DNA of 64,000 bases from Bacteroidales bacterium UBA5197 (GTDB lineage: Bacteria; Bacteroidota; Bacteroidia; Bacteroidales; Lentimicrobiaceae), in the NCBI GenBank assembly GCA_002412885.1, contig DHVX01000073.1, positions 1-64,000 of the forward strand, in the 5' to 3' direction. Every line of letters begins with the position of its first letter. Position 1 is the stretch's first letter. The translations under genes and the position numbers were made by a program. This document shows positions 26,210 to 34,718 of this stretch, in pieces. The notes under the pieces are model-generated. The model was not told the origin of the DNA. It did no database searches and was given only the letters and a program-made list of their open reading frames with translations.

Positions 26210-27259
26210 ATGAAACGACAAATTTCCTTACTTACTTTAGCGACAACTGCACTTTTTGTGTTGAGTTTTGTCATGATCAGTAGTTGTACGAAAACCGGAC
26301 CCGAAGGACCTTCCGGAAAGGATGGAGAAGACGGACTTAACGCTGATGCTTCCTGTGTAAAATGCCACGACTTTTCTGACGATCTTTTGACAAAGGTTCA
26401 TCAGTTTGCAAATTCAGCCCACGGAAGTGGCGCCAATGTTGACCGAAGTGCTGTGGGTTGTGCACAATGTCATACCAGTCAGGGTTTCAGGCTTATGGTT
26501 GATAGTGGTCAGATTGCAGCTGTTACATCACCTGCAATTATAAATTGCCGTACCTGTCATAAAATTCATGAAACCTATTCACCTGCTGATTATGCTTTAA
26601 GAGGCAGTGGAGCAGTTGCAATGGTAATGGGCGGCCCAGCCGCTCAATACAATTACGGTACTTCAAATACTTGTGCCAACTGTCATCAGGGACGTGCAGT
26701 TACCCCTTATCCTGTTGCGGGAGGTGATCCTGTTCAGATTACAAATAAAAGGTATGGCCCGCATTATGGTCCTCAGGCTAATATGTTCATTGGAAAAGGT
26801 GCGTATGAAATTGCTGGCCCGATGCCTTATTCAAATTCGCCACATACCCAGGCAGTTACCAACGGTTGTGTAACCTGTCATATGGATGGAGCTCCGGTTG
26901 GCTTAAAAGCCGGTGGACACCAGATGAGCATAACCTACAACGGAACATCAAAGCTGCTTACTGGTTGCACCGTTTCAGGATGCCATACAGATGCTGCAGT
27001 TGTTAAATCTATGTTTGATGCCAACAGAGCTGAAATTGCTGCTCTTGAGCTGGAACTTGAGACAGAACTCAAAGCAATGGGACTGCTTGATGTTGAAGGA
27101 TATGTAGCAGTTCCTGCTACACTCACACAGGATCAGTTGGGGATTATTCTGAATCTGAAGTTGGTTCATTACGATCATAGTTATGGTGCACATAATTATC
27201 GCTATACCAAAGCTTTACTTGTAAATTCTTTGGATGCTTTGGCAAAAATGGGTGTTTAA
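26210..27259 (+). CDS. Lipoprotein hexahaem cytochrome c with collagen-like linker
   Basis: A 349-residue lipoprotein: signal then MISSC with lipidated Cys26, followed by a short glycine-triplet segment (GPEGPSGKDGEDG, 30-42). Five CXXCH sites occur (His at about 53, 88, 117, 159 and 224) plus one CTVSGCH (CX4CH, His259). Further His such as those in HYGPH, NSPHTQ and GGHQM could be distal ligands. The last 80 residues are helical and haem-free. A lipid anchor followed by a flexible spacer is typical of Bacteroidota outer-membrane or surface lipoproteins. It ends the cytochrome block. No substrate-binding or catalytic site of a known reductase is recognisable. Confidence 0.82.
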   Translation: MKRQISLLTLATTALFVLSFVMISSCTKTGPEGPSGKDGEDGLNADASCVKCHDFSDDLLTKVHQFANSAHGSGANVDRSAVGCAQCHTSQGFRLMVDSGQIAAVTSPAIINCRTCHKIHETYSPADYALRGSGAVAMVMGGPAAQYNYGTSNTCANCHQGRAVTPYPVAGGDPVQITNKRYGPHYGPQANMFIGKGAYEIAGPMPYSNSPHTQAVTNGCVTCHMDGAPVGLKAGGHQMSITYNGTSKLLTGCTVSGCHTDAAVVKSMFDANRAEIAALELELETELKAMGLLDVEGYVAVPATLTQDQLGIILNLKLVHYDHSYGAHNYRYTKALLVNSLDALAKMGV

Positions 27260-27280
27260 TCTTAATCCGGATTTTCATTT

Positions 27281-27312
27281 GAAGCCTGTCGTGCATGTGC
27301 AAGGCAGGCTTC
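27281..27312 (+). terminator. Hairpin after the hexahaem cytochrome gene
   Basis: GAAGCCTG (27281-27288) pairs with CAGGCTTC (27305-27312), with further partial pairing inside. There is no strong T-tract, so it may stabilise the 3' end or act with the stronger terminator at 27403. Confidence 0.45.
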
Positions 27313-27402
27313 ACTATTCCGTTCAATAGAGTTCAACATTATGAAATTCTAACTCATGATTACTAACGGCCATTTGCCTGCAAAAATATCATGACATAAA
27401 CT

Positions 27403-27435
27403 AAAAAAAGCCCCGGTTGTCCGGGGCTTTTTTTA
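27403..27435. terminator. Bidirectional rho-independent terminator between the cytochrome block and rho
   Basis: AGCCCCGG (27409-27416) and CCGGGGCT (27421-27428) form a GC-rich stem with a TTGT loop, flanked by an A-run on the left and a T-run on the right. It can stop transcription from both convergent units. Confidence 0.9.
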
Positions 27436-27451
27436 GAATAAGAATTCGGTT

Positions 27452-29428
27452 TTATCCGTTCATTGATACCAGAAACTCTTCGTTAGAGTTGGTGTATTTC
27501 ATTCTGTCCTTCAGGAATTCCATAGATTCCAATGGATTCATATCAGCAAGGTGGTTGCGCAGAACCCAAATGCGTTGCAGTGTTTCTTTATCAAGAAGCA
27601 AATCTTCACGGCGGGTACTTGAAGCCACAATATCAATGGCAGGATAAATCCTTTTGTTTGAAAGTTTGCGGTCAAGCTGCAATTCCATGTTACCTGTTCC
27701 TTTGAACTCTTCGAAAATTACTTCATCCATTTTGGAACCGGTTTCGGTAAGTGCGGTTGCGATAATGGTTAAAGAACCTCCGTTTTCAATCTGACGGGCT
27801 GCCCCGAAGAAACGTTTGGGTTTTTGTAGTGCATTGGCTTCAACACCACCTGAAAGTACTTTTCCTGAAGCAGGAGATACGGTATTGTAAGCTCTGGCCA
27901 ATCGGGTGATTGAGTCGAGCAGAATAACAACATCGTGACCGCACTCGGTAAGACGTTTGGCTTTTTCAAGTACGATATTGGCAATTTTTACATGCCTGTC
28001 AGCTGGTTCGTCGAAAGTGGAAGCAATTACTTCAGCCCTTACGCTGCGAGCCATATCGGTAACTTCCTCTGGTCTTTCATCAATCAGAAGTACAATAAGA
28101 TAAGCCTCGGGATGATTGGCTGCGATGGCGTTTGCGATTTCTTTCAGCAAAACTGTTTTACCGGTTTTTGGCTGAGCAACAATCAGTCCACGCTGACCTT
28201 TGCCAATAGGGGCAAAGAGATCAATTATCCTGGTTGACATACTTGCTCCCGGATGACCGGTGAGTTTAAATTTCTTTTCAGGAAATAATGGAGTAAGATA
28301 GTCGAAAGGAATGCGATCGCGCACCTCGTCAGGGGTACGGCCGTTAATCAGCTCAACTTTGATAAGCGGGAAATATTTTTCGCCTTCTTTTGGAGGTCTG
28401 ATGGTTCCTTTAACAGTATCGCCTGTTTTCAGACCAAAAAGTTTGATCTGAGATTGTGATACATAAACATCATCAGGTGAATTCAGGTAATTGTAATCAG
28501 ATGATCTCAGAAAACCATAACCATCGGCCATAATTTCAAGTACACCATCGGTTGAAATAAAACCATCAAACTCCCATGAGTATTCTTCTCTCTTGCGCTC
28601 CGGATATCTCTGCTGTTGTCTGGGATTGTATTCACGACCGTATCTATCCAAAACTGGACGACTCGTCTGAGTTGGTTCCATTTCAGTGATTCGCTCAACC
28701 GGAGGAGGAGGAGGAGGCAATACCGAAGGCATTGCAGGCTTTTCACGTAAAGGAATTTCAAGGTTTTCAACCGGAACTTCGGTTTGAGAAATCTCATTTT
28801 CAACTTCAGTAACTATTTCCCTGATTACTTCCGGTTCATCAATAACGTCCTCTATTATTGGTTCATTACTGAGCCTGAGGGCTTCCTCGTCAATGTGGTC
28901 AGATTTTGATTCTGATACAGGAACCGGCTTGTTTTCAAACGGTTCACGTTTGGGTCTGCCACGCTTCTTCTTTGAAGCAAGGTCTGACTTGCCGGGGACG
29001 ACAGCTGGAATACCTTTGCTTTCGGCTGGCTTGTTTTCAACCGGTTTGTTATCGGCTGGTTTGTCAGTTGCAGGTATAGCAGCTACTGGTTTGTTCTCTA
29101 CCGGAGCCTTTGGGGCAACCTGATCTTTAGGTTTATCCTTGTTTGAGGAAGCTATAGGACTGCCTTGAGCCGGTTTGCGGTCTCTGGGATTGTTTTGTCC
29201 CGGGTTTTCACTAGGGATTCTTTGCCTTTTGTGCTTGTTGTCCCTGATGTCTCTGGCTGCCTTCTCTTTGTCAAGCATTTCTTTGGTTGGATTTAATGCT
29301 TGATAATCAAGAATTTGGTAGATTAGTTCCTGTTTGCCCATTGAGTCAAATTTAGGAACATTTAATTTTTTTGCTATCTCTTTAAGATCTTCGAGAAGCT
29401 TGCTGTTAAGCTCAATAATATCGTACAT
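27452..29428 (-). CDS. rho: Transcription termination factor Rho with extended N-terminal region
   Basis: RNA-dependent ATPase that ends transcription. The 658 residues exceed the usual 420 because of an insertion. Residues 1-45 resemble the Rho N-terminal helical domain (SKLLEDLKEIAKKLNVP). Residues about 50-270 are low-complexity, rich in Lys, Pro, Glu and Asn, with repeated ENKP/DKP motifs and a run of prolines. An RNA-binding cold-shock-like domain and the hexameric ATPase follow (AQPKTGKT near 419, VLLIDERPEEVTDM, LLDSITRLARAYN). Such insertions are typical of Bacteroidota Rho. It has a leader of about 150 bases and convergent neighbours. Confidence 0.97.
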   Translation of the reverse strand: MYDIIELNSKLLEDLKEIAKKLNVPKFDSMGKQELIYQILDYQALNPTKEMLDKEKAARDIRDNKHKRQRIPSENPGQNNPRDRKPAQGSPIASSNKDKPKDQVAPKAPVENKPVAAIPATDKPADNKPVENKPAESKGIPAVVPGKSDLASKKKRGRPKREPFENKPVPVSESKSDHIDEEALRLSNEPIIEDVIDEPEVIREIVTEVENEISQTEVPVENLEIPLREKPAMPSVLPPPPPPVERITEMEPTQTSRPVLDRYGREYNPRQQQRYPERKREEYSWEFDGFISTDGVLEIMADGYGFLRSSDYNYLNSPDDVYVSQSQIKLFGLKTGDTVKGTIRPPKEGEKYFPLIKVELINGRTPDEVRDRIPFDYLTPLFPEKKFKLTGHPGASMSTRIIDLFAPIGKGQRGLIVAQPKTGKTVLLKEIANAIAANHPEAYLIVLLIDERPEEVTDMARSVRAEVIASTFDEPADRHVKIANIVLEKAKRLTECGHDVVILLDSITRLARAYNTVSPASGKVLSGGVEANALQKPKRFFGAARQIENGGSLTIIATALTETGSKMDEVIFEEFKGTGNMELQLDRKLSNKRIYPAIDIVASSTRREDLLLDKETLQRIWVLRNHLADMNPLESMEFLKDRMKYTNSNEEFLVSMNG

Positions 29429-29504
29429 AAAAAAATGATAGATTTTTAATGCTGCAATCCTGAAAGAAAGTGGGATTAAAAATGTGATGAATTGAAGGGC
29501 ACTC

Positions 29505-29516
29505 CGGATCGATCCG
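29505..29516. repeat. 12-bp palindrome in the rho leader
   Basis: CGGATCGATCCG is perfectly self-complementary and lies 77 bases upstream of the rho start codon, inside the predicted leader. It could form a hairpin in the leader mRNA or be a protein-binding site. No function is shown. Confidence 0.4.
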
Positions 29517-29583
29517 AATTATCTGTTAAACCTGATAAAAAGTGAAAGAGAGATGAGTGCTGGTTGAATTGTTTTTGAAGTTG

Positions 29584-29591
29584 CAAATATA
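29584..29591 (-). promoter_or_regulatory. Bacteroidota-type -7 element for rho
   Basis: TATATTTG on the minus strand matches TAnnTTTG, about 155 bases before the rho ATG, which predicts a long leader of the kind expected for an autoregulated gene. No clear -33 element is seen. Confidence 0.4.
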
Positions 29592-29682
29592 ACTCTATTT
29601 TTTCACATACTTACATTTTTAAAAATATTTCTTTTATGCTTAATTTCTGGTGCTTATGATCGGATAATTCCAAAATAACATG

Positions 29683-29690
29683 TAGGTTTG
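29683..29690 (+). promoter_or_regulatory. Bacteroidota-type -7 element for gcvT
   Basis: TAGGTTTG matches TAnnTTTG and lies 27 bases before the gcvT ATG, predicting a leader of roughly 20 bases. No glycine riboswitch-like structure fits in so short a leader. Confidence 0.45.
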
Positions 29691-29717
29691 CATCAAAATT
29701 CTTTAAATCCTATTGTT

Positions 29718-30806
29718 ATGAAATATACTGCATTTACTGCAATGCATGAAGCTGCAGGCGCAAAAATGGTTGAATTTGCCGGATTTTTTATGCCGGTTCA
29801 ATATGAAGGACTCAATGCTGAGCACGAAACAGTGCGCAAGGCTTTGGGTGTTTTCGATGTGTCGCACATGGGCGAATTTTGGGTTAAAGGCCCGAAAGCT
29901 CTCGAATTTGTGCAATGGGTTACCTCGAATGATGCATCAAAACTTACCGATGGGAAGGTGCAGTACAGCTGCTTCCCGAATGATAAAGGCGGAATTGTGG
30001 ATGATCTGCTGGTTTATCGGGTAAATGCTGAAACTTATTTATTGGTGGTGAATGCTGCAAACATTGATAAAGACTGGGCATGGGTTACCAGCCAGAATAA
30101 AATGGGCGCTACTCTTTATAATGCTTCCGATGAAATCTCACAGCTTGCAATCCAGGGTCCGCTTGCGCTGAAAGCCATGCAGAAACTTACCGATACGCCG
30201 ATTGAAGATATGGAGTATTATACCTTTAAGAAGGTAAACTTTGCCGGCATTAAGGATGTGATCCTATCCACCACCGGATACACTGGTGCAGGTGGATGTG
30301 AAATTTATTTTGCCAATGAAGATGCTCCTGCCATCTGGAAAGCAGTATTTGAAGCTGGTGCTGAATTCGGAATCAAACCCATCGGCCTCGGAGCCCGCGA
30401 TACCTTACGACTGGAAATGGGTTTCTGCCTTTACGGAAACGATATCAACGATACAACTTCTCCCATTGAAGCCGGACTTGGCTGGATTACCAAATTTACC
30501 GATGAGAAGGACTTTATCAACAAACCCGCGCTTCTGAAGCATAAAACAGATGGTGTTTCTAAAAAACTGGTTGGTTTTGAAATGATTGACAAAGGCATTC
30601 CCCGTCAGCATTATCCGATTCTGGATGCCGATGGAAATGTAATCGGTGAAGTAACATCAGGTACACAGTCGCCATCGCTGAAGCAGGCAATCGGAATGGG
30701 TTATGTGCCCACCGCAATGGCAAAAGCTGATACTGAGATTTTTATTAGCATCCGCGATAAAGCGATTAAAGCCAAAATTGTGAAATTGCCTTTCTATAAA
30801 GGGTAG
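29718..30806 (+). CDS. gcvT: Glycine cleavage system aminomethyltransferase (T protein)
   Basis: Transfers the methylene group of glycine from lipoylated H protein to tetrahydrofolate. The 362 residues are of normal length. FDVSHMGEFWVKGP near residue 46, DDLLVYRV, and the family block LGARDTLRLEMG near 233 are present, with the C-terminal beta-barrel (IGEVTSGTQSPSLKQAIGMGYV). ATG at 29718 gives the conserved opening KYTAFTAMHEAAGAKM. gcvP and gcvH are not adjacent, as often happens in Bacteroidota. Confidence 0.96.
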   Translation: MKYTAFTAMHEAAGAKMVEFAGFFMPVQYEGLNAEHETVRKALGVFDVSHMGEFWVKGPKALEFVQWVTSNDASKLTDGKVQYSCFPNDKGGIVDDLLVYRVNAETYLLVVNAANIDKDWAWVTSQNKMGATLYNASDEISQLAIQGPLALKAMQKLTDTPIEDMEYYTFKKVNFAGIKDVILSTTGYTGAGGCEIYFANEDAPAIWKAVFEAGAEFGIKPIGLGARDTLRLEMGFCLYGNDINDTTSPIEAGLGWITKFTDEKDFINKPALLKHKTDGVSKKLVGFEMIDKGIPRQHYPILDADGNVIGEVTSGTQSPSLKQAIGMGYVPTAMAKADTEIFISIRDKAIKAKIVKLPFYKG

Positions 30807-30894
30807 TTTATCAGATCTGAAAATTTCCGCCTGATTCGCAGATACGCAATGAACTGCGTGTCTGCGATTTCTGTTTAATTAATCTGCAAACCCA

Positions 30895-31614
30895 ATGGCT
30901 CAATCCCTCGAAGTTATTTTAAGTCCGGCTCTATATGCCTACCGTTCAACAAGTGGAAAGCATATTTCTGTGGTGATTGATATCCTTCGCTTCACAACTT
31001 CGCTGGTGTCGGCTTTTGAAAATGGAGTGGATGCAGTAATTCCGGTTTCCTCACTCAACGAAGCTGAGAGCCTGAAAAAGCAGGGTTTTCCGGTAGCCGC
31101 TGAGCGTGAGGGTTTGCGACTGCCTTTTGCCGATTACGGCAATTCTGCAGCTGACTTCAAAACCCCTGACATCAAAGGAAAAACACTTGCATATTCCACC
31201 ACCAACGGAACTGTGGCTATGACAATGGCTTCGGCGAACGGGCCGGTGGTTGCCGCAGCTTTCGCCAATATTCCTGCTGTGACTGAATGGCTAAAAATGC
31301 AGAATGAAAATGTGGTAATCTTATGCTCTGGCTGGAAGAACCTGTTCAGTTTTGAAGATACATTGTGCGCCGGAGCACTGACCTCATTGTTGATGCAGTC
31401 GGGGAAATATCAGAAAACGGGCGATGAAGCAGACTTGTCAATTTCCATCTGGGAAACCAATAGAGGCAAACTTCAAGAGTCATTGATCAATACTTCGCAT
31501 TACAAACGTTTGATTGGTCTGGGCGTTGATCCATTACCCGAATACACAGTACAGATCGGAACTTCCAGAGTAATTCCGGTTTTTGAAAATGGAGTAATTG
31601 AGAATAAGGGATAA
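30895..31614 (+). CDS. comB: ComB-like 2-phosphosulfolactate phosphatase family protein
   Basis: A 239-residue protein with the family features VVIDILRFTTSLVSAF (residues 24-39), EREGLRLPFADYGNSA (near 69-84) and STTNGT (near 100), which contribute the Mg2+ and phosphate site. The founding enzyme makes sulfolactate in coenzyme M synthesis, but bacterial members occur without that pathway, so the true substrate here is uncertain. It follows gcvT at 88 bases and ends in a strong terminator. Confidence 0.85.
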   Translation: MAQSLEVILSPALYAYRSTSGKHISVVIDILRFTTSLVSAFENGVDAVIPVSSLNEAESLKKQGFPVAAEREGLRLPFADYGNSAADFKTPDIKGKTLAYSTTNGTVAMTMASANGPVVAAAFANIPAVTEWLKMQNENVVILCSGWKNLFSFEDTLCAGALTSLLMQSGKYQKTGDEADLSISIWETNRGKLQESLINTSHYKRLIGLGVDPLPEYTVQIGTSRVIPVFENGVIENKG

Positions 31615-31677
31615 TTCCTGGGTTTTAAATCCGCTGTTTCATTTTTATAGAAGATCCAACGAAGTGTTATTACAAAA

Positions 31678-31705
31678 ATGCCGGTATTTTGTGCCGGCAT
31701 TTTTT
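31678..31705 (+). terminator. Rho-independent terminator after comB
   Basis: ATGCCGG (31678-31684) pairs with CCGGCAT (31694-31700) around a 9-base loop, extended by A/T pairs, then TTTTT. A standard terminator. Confidence 0.85.
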
Positions 31706-31847
31706 AATGTCAGATTACTTTTTTGCAAAATCCGGAAAATCAGACTACATTTATACTACTCAGCCATATAGTTTCTAACATTTTATCAATCCGGGAATCC
31801 TAAGCAAATCTTAAGATACTGAAAAGATAAAATTAAGGTTGTTGACC

Positions 31848-31855
31848 TAATTTTG
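31848..31855 (+). promoter_or_regulatory. Bacteroidota-type -7 element directly before the response regulator ATG
   Basis: TAATTTTG matches TAnnTTTG and ends only four bases before the start codon at 31860. If used, transcription would begin at or next to the A of the ATG, giving a leaderless mRNA. A -33 TTTG is not evident. Confidence 0.4.
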
Positions 31856-31859
31856 TAAA

Positions 31860-32528
31860 ATGAAAATCCTGATTGTTGAAGATGAGCCCGGTATAGCCAG
31901 TTTCCTAAAACAAGGTCTGGAAGAAGAATCTTATATTGTACAAGTTGCATTTGATGGATTTCAGGGGCTTGAAATGGCTTTAAGCAACAATTATGACCTG
32001 ATCTTATTGGATTGGATGTTGCCAGGAATGAATGGTTTGGAAGTTTGTTCAAGGTATCGTGAAATAAACAAGCAGACTCCGGTTATTTTCCTTACAGCCA
32101 AGGATACGGTGAACGATACAATCTCAGGTTTGAAATCAGGAGCCAATGATTACATTAAAAAGCCTTTTCATTTCGAAGAACTTCTGGAACGTATAAGGGT
32201 TCAGCTAAGGCCGGTTTCAGGAGATCATGAGTTATTTACACTTGGAGATATAGTATTGAATATATCTACGCATCAGGTACGCCGGGGAAACAGAGAGATT
32301 CAGCTTACCCAGAAGGAATTTGCATTGCTCGAATATCTGCTCCGACATAAAGGTGAAGTTTGCCGGCGTAGTCGGATTATTGAAAGTGTCTGGGATATTC
32401 ATTTCGATTACAGCACATCGGTAATCGATGTTTTTATGAATTCCCTTCGAAAGAAGCTTGGACTTACGAAAAATGAAGAATACATTCAAACCATCCGTGG
32501 GATCGGATACATTGCCAAAGAAATATGA
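31860..32528 (+). CDS. OmpR-family response regulator (CusR/CzcR-like position)
   Basis: A 222-residue two-component regulator. The receiver has the acidic pair VEDEP at 6-10, phospho-acceptor Asp51 in LLDWMLPGMNG and the Lys of FLTAKD. The C-terminal winged helix (TQKEFALLEYLLRHKGEV, then VIDVFMNSLRKKL) is OmpR-type. It overlaps the histidine kinase gene by four bases. With the metal exporters downstream, it probably activates metal efflux genes. Confidence 0.93.
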   Translation: MKILIVEDEPGIASFLKQGLEEESYIVQVAFDGFQGLEMALSNNYDLILLDWMLPGMNGLEVCSRYREINKQTPVIFLTAKDTVNDTISGLKSGANDYIKKPFHFEELLERIRVQLRPVSGDHELFTLGDIVLNISTHQVRRGNREIQLTQKEFALLEYLLRHKGEVCRRSRIIESVWDIHFDYSTSVIDVFMNSLRKKLGLTKNEEYIQTIRGIGYIAKEI

Positions 32529-33907
32529 AGCCATTTTCCTATCGTAACCGGATTGCATTTAATTATATAGTTGCTACAGCAGCGTTGCTTGCACTGGTTT
32601 TCTTTTTGGTTTTTTTTGTTGTCAGGGTTGCTGTTTATTCACACCTCGATAACCTGCTCGATAAAGTTGCTGAAAAACATTCAAAAGAAGTGCTGGTTCA
32701 GGATGGAAAGATCACATTTATAAATAAGGATGAGTGGGAAGAACGGGAACACCGTGAAGTTGAAGTTAATCCGGTATTTATTGAGGTTCACGGAATTGAT
32801 GGAAAATTGATGGACCGGTCTCCGAATCTGAAAGCTGACGAACTAGGCTTTGATGTTAATTCACCTGAAAATAAGCAATTTAATTCCCGACTGCATGAAA
32901 AGCACATCCGGCAGGTAAAGGTTGCGGTTGTCAGAGATGGGGAAAAGGCTGGCTACGTTTCAGCAGCGGTTCCCATTGAAGGCTATTTACTGGTATTAAA
33001 TACATTACGCAATATTTTGCTTGTCAGTTTTCCATTCTCATTGCTACTGCTTTTTCTGGTTGCACGTTATCTGGCGGGTAAAAGTATCCGACCAGTGCGT
33101 GTAATTATAGAAGCAACTCAAAAAATTCAGCAGGATAGTCTGAACGATCGCATTCCTGTATTCGGAAAAAAAGATGAATTGCACCAGCTTGCAAGTGCAA
33201 TAAATGAATTGCTTGAAAGGATAGAAAGCAGTATGATTCGTGAGAAACAATTTACTTCAGATGCCGCACATCAGCTTAAAACACCCCTGGCTGTATTGAA
33301 GGGTACGTTTGAGGTATTGGTTCGGAAACCCCGTAACAACCATGAATATGTTACAAGAATAAATGCTGGAATTGATGAGATTAACCGAATGTCAGAGATG
33401 GTTGACCAATTACTTTTGCTTGCCCGTGTTGACGGTAAACAATACTTGCCACAGCTTGCCGACACCTCGCTGGTGGAAATGATTGATTCGATAATTCAAC
33501 GGTTTTCCCGAAAAATATCTGAACAAAATCTCTCGATAGTATTCAATCCCGAAAGTAATCTAAGCGCGGTTTCAGATCCATTTCTACTTGAACTCATTTT
33601 AGAAAACCTGATCTCGAATGCACTAAAATACTCGAATCCGGGAGATAAGGTTGAAATCAGGCTTACTCAAACCAATGACAATACTTTAGTTGAGATATCA
33701 GACAATGGAAAGGGCATACGGAATGAAGATATGGAACATATTTTTAGCCCTTTTTATCGCGCCGGAGCGATGGAACATACAAATGTAAAGGGTTATGGAC
33801 TTGGACTTTCGATTGTAAAACGGGCATGTTCTCTTGCCGGCATTCAACTGGAATTGAAAAGTATTTATGGAAAAGGAACCCATGCAGTTGTCAGGATACC
33901 CAATTAA
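32525..33907 (+). CDS. Sensor histidine kinase, metal-response type
   Basis: A 460-residue kinase. Helix 1 lies at about 14-36 and helix 2 at about 162-182, giving a periplasmic sensor of 125 residues rich in His, Glu and Asp (EEREHREVE near 72-80; LHEKHIRQ near 123-130) that could bind a metal. HAMP follows. The phospho-acceptor is His249 in SDAAHQLKTPLA; the ATPase boxes ENLISNALKYSNPGD and ISDNGKGI are intact. The partner regulator is directly upstream, and the efflux genes downstream fit a metal signal. Confidence 0.92.
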   Translation: MKPFSYRNRIAFNYIVATAALLALVFFLVFFVVRVAVYSHLDNLLDKVAEKHSKEVLVQDGKITFINKDEWEEREHREVEVNPVFIEVHGIDGKLMDRSPNLKADELGFDVNSPENKQFNSRLHEKHIRQVKVAVVRDGEKAGYVSAAVPIEGYLLVLNTLRNILLVSFPFSLLLLFLVARYLAGKSIRPVRVIIEATQKIQQDSLNDRIPVFGKKDELHQLASAINELLERIESSMIREKQFTSDAAHQLKTPLAVLKGTFEVLVRKPRNNHEYVTRINAGIDEINRMSEMVDQLLLLARVDGKQYLPQLADTSLVEMIDSIIQRFSRKISEQNLSIVFNPESNLSAVSDPFLLELILENLISNALKYSNPGDKVEIRLTQTNDNTLVEISDNGKGIRNEDMEHIFSPFYRAGAMEHTNVKGYGLGLSIVKRACSLAGIQLELKSIYGKGTHAVVRIPN

Positions 33908-33929
33908 ATTTAAAGTAAATCTAAAAAGC

Positions 33930-34640
33930 ATGAAAACAAGAACGCTAATCTGGGCATGGCCAACAAGAGTATTTCACTGGATGTTGGCAATTGGTTTTGC
34001 ATCTGCATATTTACTGGGTGACTTTGACGATTACAGGCAATTCCACTTTGCCTTTGGTGCTATGGTTGGTGTATTGGCGTTAATGAGAATTTCCTATGGT
34101 TTCATTGGCCCGCGTTATTCTCGTTTCAGTAATTTTCCAGTCGGGCTGAAAAACCAGATAGCATTTGCTAAATCAGTTTTTTCAAAACAGACAGATTACA
34201 TCGGGCATAATCCAGTTGCCTCACTGGTTATGCTTGGAATTATGATTACAGGCGTTTTTACTGCCGTATCAGGATATCTGCTATACCTGAATGAATCACA
34301 GGGTGAAATGCTTTTCGCAGGAGGATATTTTGTTGAAGAAGCCCACGAAATTTTTGCAAATGTGTTTTTGGGACTTGTTATTTTTCATCTTGCAGGTGTG
34401 TTGGTCGATTTGTTCCTTCACGGGAAAGCCGGTGCTTTTTACTCGATTTTTAACGGATTTAAAAGTGTTGAGGCTAAACCGGGAAAACCCAATATTTTGC
34501 ATCAGCTATTTGGTATTCTATGGATATGCCTGACTGTGGGCATTTTCTATCTTGCATTTTCACTTCCACCATTAGTGGAAAAAGTTGAAGGGAAAGAAGG
34601 TGGAAGCAAGTATGAACTTCATGAAAATGATGGTGATTGA
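33930..34640 (+). CDS. Cytochrome b561-type membrane protein
   Basis: A 236-residue protein with four or five helices. His in VFHWML (residue 16), in FHFAFG, and in IFHLAGV are likely haem b ligands, as in the CytB/Ni-Fe hydrogenase b-type family. The ATG at 33930 is preferred because WAWPTRVFHWMLAIGF is the conserved opening; an upstream start would overlap the kinase gene by 41 bases. Its place between kinase and CDF gene suggests co-expression with metal efflux, but the link between function and metals is unclear. Confidence 0.82.
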   Translation: MKTRTLIWAWPTRVFHWMLAIGFASAYLLGDFDDYRQFHFAFGAMVGVLALMRISYGFIGPRYSRFSNFPVGLKNQIAFAKSVFSKQTDYIGHNPVASLVMLGIMITGVFTAVSGYLLYLNESQGEMLFAGGYFVEEAHEIFANVFLGLVIFHLAGVLVDLFLHGKAGAFYSIFNGFKSVEAKPGKPNILHQLFGILWICLTVGIFYLAFSLPPLVEKVEGKEGGSKYELHENDGD

Positions 34641-34718
34641 ATCAGCAAATTAATCAGAACAACAGAAAAACTGAGACATTCGTTGGCTTTTAAAATTTGT
34701 GAGTTATGAACAATCGTT

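Noticed and set aside
29429..29717. Glycine riboswitch upstream of gcvT
   Set aside because: The predicted gcvT leader is only about 20 bases and I see no tandem aptamer-like pairing.
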